DNA of 64,000 bases from Candidatus Cryptobacteroides excrementipullorum (GCA_017695065.1 JADILZ010000084.1:1-64000); one strand, 5' to 3'; counted from the first letter of the stretch, positions 30,075 to 40,653 are shown. Notes: generated from the letters alone by a model not told the origin. Numbers and translations are program-made.

Positions 30075-30863
30075 ATGCTCAGAAGAATCAGGACATCCAT
30101 ACGCTGGAGGCTGACGCATCTTGGAAACGAGGACAAGGCCGGAATATACCTCACCGTGATAGCACATCTCGCGGTGATTATCATTCTTTTGGCTGTCCAG
30201 GTGCACACTGCTGTCCGGAGGGGTGATACATTCCTTCTTGATTTTTCAGGGCAGGAAGCCGAAGAGAACCGCCTTGTAGAAGAAAATTTCAAGGAAAGCA
30301 TAAGCAGGAGGCTTGACGAGATGCTGGAAGGGATGCCTGCCGCAAGGATGCAGGAGCAGCACAGCGCAGATCCTGTCCGCAATATCGCGACAGATGCCTC
30401 CGGACATCTGAAAGATGACAGGAATACCGATGTATCCGAACTTTACGCCGATGCGGAAAGGCTGTCCAGGGAACTTAAAGCAGGACAGAGACATGCAATT
30501 GTGGAAGACGCACGCGACGAGGCGGTGGAGATAGGTAAAGAGAACGGAGCCGAAAGCAGTGAAGACAGCGGAAAAGAATATTCCGGTCCGTCAGTGCTAT
30601 CATATACACTTGACGGGAGGAAGGCGAGTCATCTGAGGATTCCTGCATACAAATGCTACGGAGGCGGAGAAGTGACCGTAATAATTGTAGTGGATCCGTC
30701 AGGAAGGGTGCTCAATGCAAAGGTCATGGACGATATCTCATCCACGGACCAGTGTCTGAGGGACTTCGCCATACGGGCTGCACGCCTCTCCAGGTTCTCC
30801 GTATCGCGTACAGCCCCGGCGCGGCAGACAGGGGAAATCGTTTACCGTTTTATTGCACAGTGA
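30075..30863 (+). CDS. TonB-like energy transducer/C-terminal TonB domain protein
   Basis: One N-terminal TM, charged middle, TonB-C-like VTVIIVVDPSGRVLNAKV. Confidence 0.65.
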   Translation: MLRRIRTSIRWRLTHLGNEDKAGIYLTVIAHLAVIIILLAVQVHTAVRRGDTFLLDFSGQEAEENRLVEENFKESISRRLDEMLEGMPAARMQEQHSADPVRNIATDASGHLKDDRNTDVSELYADAERLSRELKAGQRHAIVEDARDEAVEIGKENGAESSEDSGKEYSGPSVLSYTLDGRKASHLRIPAYKCYGGGEVTVIIVVDPSGRVLNAKVMDDISSTDQCLRDFAIRAARLSRFSVSRTAPARQTGEIVYRFIAQ

Positions 30864-30879
30864 AAAACGCCCGCCCACG

Positions 30880-32460
30880 CTACTGCCGCAGAGCAATCGC
30901 CACAGTCTCATCTATATCCAGATAAAACCTGTAGAAAGCCTCATCATCAAGCTTGGAATAGCGTCCTACAAGTGCCTTCAGCTGAGGCATCATGTAGGCC
31001 TCGGTTTCGGCCCACTCCCCAGGCCGCGGAACTATACCGTCCGTCTTTTCCGCAAAGTCGAGGAACTGGCGGTCCAGATGGAGACCATCAAGATAATCGG
31101 AAAGCTCCCGGAAATCCGAAATCCCGGACAGTCTTGACTTGTACCTGTCGAACATTTCGGACGCAAACCGCATCTGGGTGGCCTTCCTGTTGCATTTTAT
31201 GAAGAAATCCGTCGCCCTTGTGGTATCCATAGGGACAAATATGTCAGGAATTATCCCGCCACCGCCATAAACCTTGCGGCCCTTTACAGTATAATAAACC
31301 TCGCTTGAATCCACCTGGATGCTGTCAGCATCGGTCATCTCGCCGTGGCGGTAGCGTTCATAAATGTCATAGGCATATCTGGTCCCGTCGGAATAAGGCT
31401 TCTGGATGCAACGTCCGGAAGGGGTATAGAACCTCGCCACGGTCAGCCTTATGCCCGAGCCGTCAGTGAAATTGATCGGCTCCTGGACAAGACCCTTGCC
31501 GAATGACCTGCGTCCGATGATCAGTCCCCTGTCATTATCCTGCATCGCCCCGGCGAATATCTCGCTGGAGGAAGCGGAAGACTCGTCTATGAGCACAGAA
31601 AGGCGGACTTCCTGCAAAGACCCCTTCCCGTCTGCATTGAAGTCCTGGCGCGGCCTGTGAAGACCCTGCATATACACGATGGAAGCATCCTTGGGCAGGA
31701 ATTCATTGCTCAGAAGGAAAGACTGGTCGAAATATCCCCCGGTATTGCCTCTCAGGTCGAAAATGAGACGGGTCATACCCTGGTCAAGCAGTTTCTCGCT
31801 TGCCTGTGAAAATTCCTGATATGTAGTCCTTGTGAATTTCGAAAGCCTGACATATCCTGTAGTGTCATCAACCATGAAAGCAGCATCGATACACTTGACA
31901 GGAATCTTGCCCCTGGTAATCTCGAAGGGGATCTCTGTTCCGTCCCGGCCAACGGTTATCCTGACCTTGGACCCTGACGGCCCCTTCATCATGCGCACCA
32001 TGCTGTCCTGCGGAGTCCTTGTCCCGGCAATCACCTCCTCTCCGACCCTGAGTATCCTGTCCCCCTGCTTCAGCCCGACCTTCTCGGAAGGACCTCCCGG
32101 AATCACACTCAGGACAATGGCCGTGTCATTAGGCACATTGAACTGTATGCCGATCCCGTCAAAATTCCCTGCAAGCTCAGTCTCGGACTCCTCCAGATCC
32201 ACAGGAGGGAGATATACGGAATGCGGATCGAGCTCAGAGAGAGCAGCAACGACAGCCGCATCCGTCATCTTCTTCATGTCTATGGTATCCACATAATTTG
32301 TCTCTACCTGCTCCAATATGAGGTTCAGTTTGCGCCATCTGTTATAGTCCCCGTCAAATTTTCTGTTGGAGGAATAAAACCTGGTGACTGTGACTGACAG
32401 AAGCACGCCGATCACCACACCGAGCAGCGCGACCAATATGGCATTTAAATTCCTGTTCAT
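30880..32460 (-). CDS. S41-family carboxy-terminal processing protease (PDZ)
   Basis: VLIDESSASSSEIFAGAMQDNDRGLIIGRRSFGKGLVQEP. Confidence 0.93.
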   Translation of the reverse strand: MNRNLNAILVALLGVVIGVLLSVTVTRFYSSNRKFDGDYNRWRKLNLILEQVETNYVDTIDMKKMTDAAVVAALSELDPHSVYLPPVDLEESETELAGNFDGIGIQFNVPNDTAIVLSVIPGGPSEKVGLKQGDRILRVGEEVIAGTRTPQDSMVRMMKGPSGSKVRITVGRDGTEIPFEITRGKIPVKCIDAAFMVDDTTGYVRLSKFTRTTYQEFSQASEKLLDQGMTRLIFDLRGNTGGYFDQSFLLSNEFLPKDASIVYMQGLHRPRQDFNADGKGSLQEVRLSVLIDESSASSSEIFAGAMQDNDRGLIIGRRSFGKGLVQEPINFTDGSGIRLTVARFYTPSGRCIQKPYSDGTRYAYDIYERYRHGEMTDADSIQVDSSEVYYTVKGRKVYGGGGIIPDIFVPMDTTRATDFFIKCNRKATQMRFASEMFDRYKSRLSGISDFRELSDYLDGLHLDRQFLDFAEKTDGIVPRPGEWAETEAYMMPQLKALVGRYSKLDDEAFYRFYLDIDETVAIALRQ

Positions 32461-32465
32461 AACAT

Positions 32466-32870
32466 TCAGTCCACTTTTTCTACTTCTATCCCGGCTTTCC
32501 TGAGCAGGTCCACACCGTCAGTAAGCCTGTACTCATCCCTGTAAACGACCCTTTTTATACCGGCCTGGATAATCAGTTTCGCACATTCAAGGCACGGGGC
32601 CGCTGTCACATACAACGTCGCCCCGAGGCTGCTGTTCCCGGACTTGGCCACCTTGGTGATGGCATTGGCCTCAGCGTGGAGGACATAGGGCCTTGTGACG
32701 CCGTTCTCATCCTCGCAGTTGTTCTCGAAACCTGATGGGGTCCCGTTATATCCGTCTGATATAATCATGCGGTCTTTCACCAGCAGGGCCCCGACCTGCC
32801 GGCGCTTGCAATATGAGTTCCTAGCCCAGATTGCAGCCATCTGCAAATAACTGTGGTCAAATTTCTCCAT
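32466..32870 (-). CDS. dCMP deaminase / ComEB-like
   Basis: HAEANAI and TAAPCLECAKLI zinc motifs. Confidence 0.9.
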   Translation of the reverse strand: MEKFDHSYLQMAAIWARNSYCKRRQVGALLVKDRMIISDGYNGTPSGFENNCEDENGVTRPYVLHAEANAITKVAKSGNSSLGATLYVTAAPCLECAKLIIQAGIKRVVYRDEYRLTDGVDLLRKAGIEVEKVD

Positions 32871-32878
32871 TTGCCCGG

Positions 32879-34540
32879 TTAGCTCCTCTGATAAAGATAT
32901 CTCTTTATACTGCGTTTCGGTGTACGTTCAAAATCCTCAGGCATGACCTCAAGCTTCTTTATTCTGGCATAATTCGGAAGCTCCTGGTTTGCAGACGCAA
33001 GCGAGTCATTGAGATGCCTCTCCAGAGCCTCATGCGAAAGCCCGTCAAGCTCGCCCTGGTGGAAGTCAGGATAGACCAGGGCAGTAAGTCCGCCGTTCTC
33101 CTCGATAACAAGGGAATCCACGACATAAGGCATGTTGTTGAGCACACATTCTATCTCCTCAGGATATATATTCTGTCCGGAAGGGCCCAGAATCATACAC
33201 TTGGACCTGCCGCGTAGATACAGGTAGCCGTCCTTGTCCATAACTCCCATGTCCCCGGTACGGAACCAGCCGTCGCTTGTGAACGCGGCCTCAGTGGCCT
33301 CGGGGTTCTTGTAATAGCCCAGGAAGACATTCATCCCCCTCACGAGGACTTCGCCGGAGACATTCTCGGGGTCTTCCGAGTCTATGCGGATTTCCATATT
33401 AGGAGCCGCCTTGCCGCAGGAATACAGGCGGTTCGTCTTCCAGTCGTCATAGGATATGATAGGGGCGCACTCTGTCATCCCGTACCCTACCGTATAAGGG
33501 AAACCTATCTTCCTGAAAAAGGCCTCGACCTCCTTGTTGAATGCAGCTCCGCCTATGATGACCTCCTCGAACTTCCCGCCGAATGCATTGACAAGCTCCG
33601 TACGGATTTTCTTCATTATGACCTGGTCCAGGACAGGAAGTTTCATGAGGAACTTGATTCCGTTCTTCTCGAGGATCGGCTTGAGCTTGTTCTTGTACAC
33701 CTTCTCTATTATGAGAGGCACGGCAATGACTATGCTTGGCTTGACCTCCGAGAGGGCCTGCATGATTATTTTCGGGCTCGGGACCCTTGTAAGGAAATGT
33801 ACATGGGAACCTACCGTAAGCTCGAAAAGCACCTCGAACATCATACCGTACATATGCGCGGAAGGCAGCATTGCAACGACATTTGAAGTCTGGTCTATCA
33901 TAGGGAGCACCTTCTTGGCGAAAAAGATGTTCGAGAACAGCGCCCGGTAAGGAATCATGACGCCTTTTGAGAATCCGGATGTGCCGGAAGTGTAGTTTAT
34001 GAGAGCAAGTTCATCGGCAGAATCCTCGTAATAGTCAAGACTGTCCGGAGTGAAGTTCATAGGATACTTCTTCCCGAAAAGCTCGTTCAGATGCTGTCTG
34101 ACTTCAGTAATTTCCTTCGTTCTGGCATACAGGAAAGCAAATGTGTTTATCTGTATGACAGCCTGCAGATTTGGCATCTCATTCTCAGACAGCCCCTCCC
34201 ATACCACATCATCCACGAACAGGATCTTCGCCTCCGAATGGTTCACCAGATGATGGATGTTGCCCGGCTTGAATTCATGAAGAATCGGTACCGGCACAGC
34301 ACCGTATGTAAGGGCAGAAATGAAGGACACTCCCCAGTTGGCCTGATTCCTGGAGCAGATGGCGACCTTGTCCCCTTTCACAAGCCCGCACTCCTCATAC
34401 ATGATATGCATCTTGGCGATACGCCTTGCCACGTCCCTGTAATGGAGAGTGACTCCCTGATAGTTGGACAGTGCCGGCCTGTCCCAGTTCTCTCTGAAGC
34501 TTTTTTCGTAAAGTTTATTTACCGATTGAAATTTTTCCAT
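32879..34540 (-). CDS. AMP-binding long-chain acyl-CoA synthetase
   Basis: INYTSGTSGFSKGVMIPYRAL; GYGMTECAPIISYD; WFRTGDMGVMDKDGYLYLRGR. Confidence 0.92.
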   Translation of the reverse strand: MEKFQSVNKLYEKSFRENWDRPALSNYQGVTLHYRDVARRIAKMHIMYEECGLVKGDKVAICSRNQANWGVSFISALTYGAVPVPILHEFKPGNIHHLVNHSEAKILFVDDVVWEGLSENEMPNLQAVIQINTFAFLYARTKEITEVRQHLNELFGKKYPMNFTPDSLDYYEDSADELALINYTSGTSGFSKGVMIPYRALFSNIFFAKKVLPMIDQTSNVVAMLPSAHMYGMMFEVLFELTVGSHVHFLTRVPSPKIIMQALSEVKPSIVIAVPLIIEKVYKNKLKPILEKNGIKFLMKLPVLDQVIMKKIRTELVNAFGGKFEEVIIGGAAFNKEVEAFFRKIGFPYTVGYGMTECAPIISYDDWKTNRLYSCGKAAPNMEIRIDSEDPENVSGEVLVRGMNVFLGYYKNPEATEAAFTSDGWFRTGDMGVMDKDGYLYLRGRSKCMILGPSGQNIYPEEIECVLNNMPYVVDSLVIEENGGLTALVYPDFHQGELDGLSHEALERHLNDSLASANQELPNYARIKKLEVMPEDFERTPKRSIKRYLYQRS

Positions 34541-34595
34541 AAAAAATCATTTTTCCGTTCAAGAATCTTATTGTCTGGAGAGTCGCTGCAAAAAA

Positions 34596-36869
34596 TCACT
34601 GCAACTTTACCGTATGTGTCTTGCCATCATAGCATACAACCTTAACGCTGGAGCCGTCTCCCGGTATTATACGGCTGTCACTCCGAATCATCCTGTCTCC
34701 TTCGAAAACAGTGAGAGGTTCCCCTCCGTAGAATCCGAAAATAAGGGTCTGGATTGAAGTACGGACGACCCAGTATGTCTTTCCTGCCACCTTCACTGCC
34801 TCAGGAAGTCCCTTGATAGTCTCGCCGGAAGTTATTGTCTTCCACTGCGCCGGCTTCCTGCCCTGAAGATTGTACATCTCTATCGTGTTGTCCTTATGCA
34901 GGATCATCACATTATATTTCCTGTTCCCGTTGAAATCATATATGCCCGGACCTATGAGGATATCCTTCCCCAGATCCACAGGGAACGGATTGACGTACCT
35001 GCCGAGCCTGTCTATGAGGTAAAGTTTGCTGCCGGAGGCGAACAGTATCTGCAGTTTCCCGTTGGCAAAATAATCTATGGTGCCGGCACAGCCGCATATA
35101 GGGGCAGAAAACGGCACGCCCCATATCCCCTTGCCGTCAAGTTCCTTCAGGCACAGGTACATGTTGTCCTGCTGGTCAAACAGGTTCATCCGACCGGTCC
35201 CCGAGTTCTTTACCTTGAAAGGCCCTTTCGGGATGACAACAGTAGTATCTCTTTCGAACACAGGGGCTTTGGTTTTCATGACACTTACCCTGAAAGCCTC
35301 CGCGACGGCACGTATCTCATCATCCCTGTCCTTGGTGACACTGAAAATCACAGGGACATAAGGGAATCCATCCGTCATCATCTCCAGGGACCTGGCATAG
35401 AAAGGCTTGAATGCCGAGGCCAGAGCACGGGCATCTTCCGATACGGACAGGTATGCAGAAAAATAGTCACGTCCTGATGAAGCAGGCTGCAAAGAAGCAT
35501 CAGAAAGATAACCTGAAAGGGTATTCTCCAGAGCCCTGCCGGCCGCATACTCATCCACAGCCGCTTTCGACCCCGCAATCACCCAGTCCCCGACACACGT
35601 GAAGAACGACTCGTCGGAAGCGGAAAAGAAAGGCCCGAAAACTGATGCGGCAAAACCTGGATAAGCGTACTTGCGCACTTTGGGAGCGGCATCCTTCCCG
35701 GAAGAAACACCCGAATCACCGAACAACTGTCCTGCTTCCTTGCCTCCTGTCCGGAACAGGAGGACTTTTTCTACGGAGTCCCCGACTCTGAAATACGCTG
35801 CCGAGACCTCCTTTATCTTCAATGTAAGAGCCCACTGTACAGGCGATATCCCTGTAGCCTTCTGGAGCTCCTTCCTTACATTCGCGATCTTGCCGAGCTG
35901 ACCTGACCCGTCAGCAAAGGCATCATTTGCCGAAATGAATGCGGAGACGTCATCCATCGGCATACTGCCGGAAAAAATAGTGTATGACGGGAGGACAGAA
36001 GCCGCCTCCGACCTGGACGGTTCATAGTTCCTGAATACATTGGCGAAGTCCTCAACCCCGTCACGGGAACAGAAAATCCCGTCAAGAAGGATATGTCCGG
36101 ACGAATTGTCCGAAACGGAGAAAGAAGTCCATCCTGAAAATTTCCTGATGAAATCGGCATAGCCATATATGCTCCTGTCCGCTATACCAGTAAAGAACTT
36201 GCCTATCTCGCGGCATGAGACAAAAATGACAGTACCGCCCTGCCCTGATTTCTCCACGCATCTGGAAAATCCGTCCGAATCAAGGACAGAGACAGACTTG
36301 CCGATATGCCTCTCCGCAGACTTAGGCAGGACATCCGAGGTGGACAGCAGGATCACATTCCTCCTGCTGAGGTAGGCTTTGGAGTCAGCCACGGACGAGC
36401 AGTCCAGAAGAGAAGCGGAAAGCCCTGAGGCCTGAGCAGACGAGACAAACTCTGTCTCCTCGTGTCCGGCTTCCCCCGCACGCCCGGCGTCGACAGCAAG
36501 AAGCGGGACAAGGGAACCGTTGTAATGAAGAGAAAGCACAGCGCCGGCCGACTTCAGGGAACCGAGACCGGCTCCGGCAGCCTTGGCCAGAAAAGACTGG
36601 ATGACACCGTCTTCACCGCATCCGGCAAAATAACGGAAACAGCCCGCAGAATCCGAAAGGAAACTGCAGGCGGTCTTCAAATCCTGGAATTCAACCACCA
36701 TCACCGCATCCGAAGGCACTGCCGCAAGCAGACCGGTCTTGCCATCCGAGGCAATGGAAGACGCCCTGGTCTTCCCCGTCCCGGAATAGAGGAAGAACAC
36801 AGCCGCCGCCACCACCAGAGCAAGGACAGCAAGGGCGACGATGCAGGCGATTATGGTTTTCCTGTTCAT
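34596..36869 (-). CDS. Large membrane-anchored hypothetical protein
   Basis: N-terminal TM anchor IIACIVALAVLALVVAAAVFFLYSG; no domain confidently recognised. Confidence 0.7.
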   Translation of the reverse strand: MNRKTIIACIVALAVLALVVAAAVFFLYSGTGKTRASSIASDGKTGLLAAVPSDAVMVVEFQDLKTACSFLSDSAGCFRYFAGCGEDGVIQSFLAKAAGAGLGSLKSAGAVLSLHYNGSLVPLLAVDAGRAGEAGHEETEFVSSAQASGLSASLLDCSSVADSKAYLSRRNVILLSTSDVLPKSAERHIGKSVSVLDSDGFSRCVEKSGQGGTVIFVSCREIGKFFTGIADRSIYGYADFIRKFSGWTSFSVSDNSSGHILLDGIFCSRDGVEDFANVFRNYEPSRSEAASVLPSYTIFSGSMPMDDVSAFISANDAFADGSGQLGKIANVRKELQKATGISPVQWALTLKIKEVSAAYFRVGDSVEKVLLFRTGGKEAGQLFGDSGVSSGKDAAPKVRKYAYPGFAASVFGPFFSASDESFFTCVGDWVIAGSKAAVDEYAAGRALENTLSGYLSDASLQPASSGRDYFSAYLSVSEDARALASAFKPFYARSLEMMTDGFPYVPVIFSVTKDRDDEIRAVAEAFRVSVMKTKAPVFERDTTVVIPKGPFKVKNSGTGRMNLFDQQDNMYLCLKELDGKGIWGVPFSAPICGCAGTIDYFANGKLQILFASGSKLYLIDRLGRYVNPFPVDLGKDILIGPGIYDFNGNRKYNVMILHKDNTIEMYNLQGRKPAQWKTITSGETIKGLPEAVKVAGKTYWVVRTSIQTLIFGFYGGEPLTVFEGDRMIRSDSRIIPGDGSSVKVVCYDGKTHTVKLQ

Positions 36870-36871
36870 GC

Positions 36872-37246
36872 CTATCTGACAGCTATTGCCTCAATCTCGA
36901 TTTTCACACCCATCGGAAGTGCAGCGACCTGGAAGCATGCCCTGGCAGGTTTGTCCTCTGTAAAGAACTCGGCATATACCGCATTTGCGGCAGCGAAATT
37001 CCTGATGTCATCGAGAAGGACAGTTGTCTTGACAACGTTGCCGTAAGACATTCCCGCCTCTTCGAGGATGGCTCCGATATTCTTGAGCGACTGCCTGGTC
37101 TGCTCCTCTATGCTTTCCGGCACTGAACCGTCAGCAGGAACCACAGGAATCTGTCCTGAGATATAAAGAGTTCCGTTCACTTCGATAGCCTGAGAATAAG
37201 GCCCGACCGCCTTTGGCGCATTTGATGTGGCAATTACTTTTTTCAT
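36872..37246 (-). CDS. ridA: RidA/YjgF-family deaminase
   Basis: APKAVGPYSQAIEVNGTLYISGQIP; ARACFQVAALPMGVKIEIEAIA. Confidence 0.94.
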   Translation of the reverse strand: MKKVIATSNAPKAVGPYSQAIEVNGTLYISGQIPVVPADGSVPESIEEQTRQSLKNIGAILEEAGMSYGNVVKTTVLLDDIRNFAAANAVYAEFFTEDKPARACFQVAALPMGVKIEIEAIAVR

Positions 37247-37271
37247 TGTGTTTTGTTTTTTACCCAATCTA

Positions 37272-37279
37272 CAAAGGTA
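37272..37279 (-). promoter_or_regulatory. -7 box TACCTTTG upstream of ridA
   Basis: TAnnTTTG on minus strand. Confidence 0.5.
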
Positions 37280-37376
37280 CTCATAATATGCATATTTACA
37301 AATAGAGTTTCACTCCGGAAGGCCCTGGAACAGACACTTTCCGGAACCCGTTCCATGCAAGCCCGGATAAAATCAA

Positions 37377-37403
37377 ACAACCCCGTGAAAATCACGGGGT
37401 TGT
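37377..37403 (-). terminator. Rho-independent terminator downstream of tRNA-Arg
   Basis: acaaccccgtga-aaa-tcacggggttgt, T-rich on minus strand. Confidence 0.85.
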
Positions 37404-37414
37404 GGTCAACGAAG

Positions 37415-37486
37415 TAGTCCCGAGCAGAATCGAACTGCTATCTAAAGTTTAGGAAACTTCCATTCTATCCGTTGAACTACGGGACC
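37415..37486 (-). tRNA. tRNA-Arg (anticodon CCT)
   Basis: Acceptor GGTCCCG/CGGGACT, anticodon loop ttCCTaa, T-arm agcagTTCGATTctgct. Confidence 0.93.
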
Positions 37487-37516
37487 ATTTCTGTCAATGG
37501 GAAGAAGCCGGAAACG

Positions 37517-37699
37517 TTACTCAGCGTTCTTCACGATAATCTGACGACCTCTGTAGTATCCGCACTCAGGGCAGACCCTGTGATACATTACAGTAGCACC
37601 GCAGTTTGAGCAGGTAGCCAAAGTAGGCACTACAGCCTTGTCGTGTGTTCTTCTCTTGTCTCTTCTTGCCTTGGAGACCTTGTGTTTCGGATGTGCCAT
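37517..37699 (-). CDS. rpmF: 50S ribosomal protein L32
   Basis: MAHPKHKVSKARRDKRRTHDK...CSNCGATVMYHRVCPECGYYRGRQ. Confidence 0.97.
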   Translation of the reverse strand: MAHPKHKVSKARRDKRRTHDKAVVPTLATCSNCGATVMYHRVCPECGYYRGRQIIVKNAE

Positions 37700-37737
37700 T
37701 GTTTTATATTTTTATTATCATTTCAACTTATTGCCGC

Positions 37738-38268
37738 TCAACTCTTCAGCATGTCTTTCAGAGCCGCAAACGGATTTTCCTCTCCGACAAATTCTCCGGG
37801 AACATCTTCCCGTGTACCCAGGTGTGCGGTCACCTCCGGATCGCACTCTCCATCCGCATGGACCTTATGCAGAGGAATGGACAGGCATGCATAATCATAT
37901 ATGACCTGCTTCATGTCCAGCTCCGTGTCACCGACAGACAAAAGCACTGTCTCCCTGCCGTCCTCGTCAAAGGACTCCTCCCCGCCATTGGCATCACCGA
38001 ACTTGACCCTCAACCTTTCAACTGAATCCAGCGGAATCATCAGATCTCCGAGACATCTGTCGCATGTCACTGTCAATCTGCCTGCAATGTGACAGTCAAC
38101 ATCAATCTGACTGCCGGACTTCTCCACCTCGACCTCAATTCTGAGATCCGCATCGAGTATATCCTGGTTTTCGAATTCATCAAAGAACTTCTTGCCTGAA
38201 GTCCAACGGTAAACCGTCTTTCCCGAAGCCAATCCATTCAGAGGTATCAAAAAATCATTTTTTTCCAT
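37738..38268 (-). CDS. DUF177/YceD-family protein
   Basis: Adjacent to rpmF; DCHIAGRLTVTCDRCLGDL. Confidence 0.88.
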   Translation of the reverse strand: MEKNDFLIPLNGLASGKTVYRWTSGKKFFDEFENQDILDADLRIEVEVEKSGSQIDVDCHIAGRLTVTCDRCLGDLMIPLDSVERLRVKFGDANGGEESFDEDGRETVLLSVGDTELDMKQVIYDYACLSIPLHKVHADGECDPEVTAHLGTREDVPGEFVGEENPFAALKDMLKS

Positions 38269-38292
38269 ATTCCCCAAATAGATTTGAGCGTG

Positions 38293-38300
38293 CAAAGGTA
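38293..38300 (-). promoter_or_regulatory. -7 box TACCTTTG upstream of DUF177-rpmF
   Basis: TAnnTTTG on minus strand. Confidence 0.55.
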
Positions 38301-38318
38301 AACAAATTTTTTGATAAA

Positions 38319-40121
38319 TCAATCCAAATCGTTACTTTTTCTTTTCCTTTCTATTTCATCAAGAATTATTTTCCTGATTCTCATAGACTTAGGAGTAACC
38401 TCCACAAGCTCATCTTCCTGGATATATTCAAGGGCCTCCTCCAGAGAGAACACTATAGGAGGCGGAAGCATCACTTTATCGTCACTTCCGGAAGCCCTCA
38501 TGTTCGTGAGCTTCTTGGTCTTGCATATATTGATATTGAGGTCACGCTCCCTGGTGTGCTCTCCCACCACCTGGCCGGCATAGATCTCGTCGCCCGGGTT
38601 CACGAAGAAACGTCCCCTGTCCTGCAGCTTATCCATCGAGTAGGCCACAGCGACACCGGTTTCAAGGGATACGAGGGAGCCGTTGGTCCTGCGTTCAATG
38701 TCACCTTTATAAGGTTCATAGTCCTTGAATCTGTGGGCCACGACAGCTTCTCCCTGGGTGGCAGTGAGCAGATTGCTCCTGAGCCCCATGAGCCCTCTTG
38801 CAGGGATGTCGAAGTCGAGATGAGTCCGGTCCCCCTTGTTGTCCATCCTCAAAAGAGCTCCCTTGCGGCGGGTGGTTATCTCGATGGCCTTCCCCACAAA
38901 CTCTTCAGGAACCTCGATCGTAAGGCTCTCGACAGGCTCGCAGCGGACGCCGTTTATGGTCTTGTCCAGCACCTTTGGCTGTCCGACCTGGAGCTCGAAG
39001 CCTTCCCTTCTCATGGTCTCGATAAGGACGGACAGATGGAGCACACCCCTTCCGTACACTATAAACGAGTCAGCATTCGGACCCGGTTTGACACGCAGGG
39101 CAAGATTCTTCTCCAGCTCCTTCTCCAGCCTTTCCTTCAGGTGGCGGGAAGTGACGAACTTCCCTTCCCGTCCGAAGAACGGGGAATTGTTGATGCAGAA
39201 AAGCATGCTCATGGTCGGCTCGTCCACAGAGATAGGCGGCAGGGCCTCCGGGTTCTCGAAGTCCGCTACGGTATCCCCTATCTCGAAGCCCTCAAGGCCG
39301 ACCACGGCGCAGATGTCTCCGCACTGGACGGAATCGACCTTGGTCTTGCCCAGACCCTCATATACCATCAGTTCCTTTATCTTCTGCTTCTCTATGATGT
39401 CATAGCGCTTGCAAAGGCTTATGTTCATGCCTGCCTTCAGCTCGCCCCTTGTAACCCTTCCTATGGCGATACGGCCCACATAAGGAGAATACTCCAGGGA
39501 TGAGATCAGCATCTGCGGAGTGCCGGGATTATGCGCCGGGGCCGGGATGACCTCGAGTATCGTGTCCAGCAGCGGGGTGATGTCATTCGTAGGCTTCCTC
39601 CAGTCCAGGGACATCCATCCCTGCTTCGCGCTTCCGTACACCGTCTTGAAATCCAGCTGGTCCTCCGTGGCGTTCAGGGAGAACATCAGGTCGAAGACCT
39701 CCTCCTGAACCTCGTCCGGACGGCAGTTCTGCTTGTCCACCTTGTTTATTACGACAATAGGCTTCTTGCCCATCTCAATGGCCTTCTGCAGGACGAAACG
39801 TGTCTGAGGCATACAGCCCTCGAACGCATCCACAAGCAGAAGGACTCCGTCGGCCATGTTCAGCACCCTTTCCACCTCTCCACCGAAATCACTATGACCC
39901 GGAGTGTCTATAATATTGATTTTTACGCCTTTGTAAGGAACGGACACATTTTTTGCAAGAATGGTGATACCGCGCTCCCTTTCCAGGTCGTTGTTGTCAA
40001 GGATCAGCTCTCCCAGCTTTTCCTGCTCCCTCGCCTTGGTGGCCTGGTAGATCATCCTGTCCACCAGAGTGGTCTTACCATGGTCCACGTGAGCGATAAT
40101 GGCAATGTTTCTTATTTCCAT
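38319..40121 (-). CDS. typA: Translational GTPase TypA/BipA
   Basis: IAHVDHGKTTLVDRMIYQ; DTPGHSDFGGEVERVL; GVLHLSVLIETMRREGFELQVGQPKV. Confidence 0.96.
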   Translation of the reverse strand: MEIRNIAIIAHVDHGKTTLVDRMIYQATKAREQEKLGELILDNNDLERERGITILAKNVSVPYKGVKINIIDTPGHSDFGGEVERVLNMADGVLLLVDAFEGCMPQTRFVLQKAIEMGKKPIVVINKVDKQNCRPDEVQEEVFDLMFSLNATEDQLDFKTVYGSAKQGWMSLDWRKPTNDITPLLDTILEVIPAPAHNPGTPQMLISSLEYSPYVGRIAIGRVTRGELKAGMNISLCKRYDIIEKQKIKELMVYEGLGKTKVDSVQCGDICAVVGLEGFEIGDTVADFENPEALPPISVDEPTMSMLFCINNSPFFGREGKFVTSRHLKERLEKELEKNLALRVKPGPNADSFIVYGRGVLHLSVLIETMRREGFELQVGQPKVLDKTINGVRCEPVESLTIEVPEEFVGKAIEITTRRKGALLRMDNKGDRTHLDFDIPARGLMGLRSNLLTATQGEAVVAHRFKDYEPYKGDIERRTNGSLVSLETGVAVAYSMDKLQDRGRFFVNPGDEIYAGQVVGEHTRERDLNINICKTKKLTNMRASGSDDKVMLPPPIVFSLEEALEYIQEDELVEVTPKSMRIRKIILDEIERKRKSNDLD

Positions 40122-40193
40122 ATATAAACTTCTGATTTCCTTTTCCCGACCAGCCATCAGACCGTATAATGGACAGGCGGCCGGAACGGGCTG

Positions 40194-40201
40194 CAAAATT
40201 A
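40194..40201 (-). promoter_or_regulatory. -7 box TAATTTTG upstream of typA
   Basis: TAnnTTTG on minus strand. Confidence 0.4.
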
Positions 40202-40483
40202 TATAAAAAATGTTATATTTAACCATGTAAAATCACATGTCTATAAAAAAATGTGTTCCATCCTGATCTGCACTGGCATTATGGCTGCCACGGTATGCTC
40301 TGCAACCGCATCATATTGGGGGAACTATACCGGCAAGCGGCGGAATCAAGAAAATGCGGGACTGGACTCGGTCCTGTGCAGTGTGCATAGAAGGGAGATC
40401 GGGAGAATCATAATATTGACTCCATGCTGGCAGAGTTGATCTTGCGATAAAATATTGATTATCCGAATAATATATCTTTAGAC

Positions 40484-40523
40484 ATTCTCCCGGTCCCATT
40501 ATCAGAAAGCGGACCGGGAGAAT
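40484..40523. repeat. Strong inverted repeat upstream of guaA
   Basis: attctcccggtcc (40484-40496) / ggaccgggagaat (40511-40523). Confidence 0.75.
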
Positions 40524-40645
40524 TATCTCGCAAATAATCAATTGACAGTCAATAAAATGTATGTAATATGACTTTGCCGGTGACTGGAAGACTGGCGTAT
40601 ATCAAATAAATTTTGGCATTGTTGGCATTAATTGAAACAGTTTCT

Positions 40646-40653
40646 TATTTTTG
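40646..40653 (+). promoter_or_regulatory. -7 box TATTTTTG upstream of guaA
   Basis: TAnnTTTG with TTG ~21 bp upstream. Confidence 0.55.

Noticed and set aside
40251-40439. 62-aa ORF upstream of guaA
   Set aside because: No clear ribosome-binding context or recognisable family; composition unconvincing.
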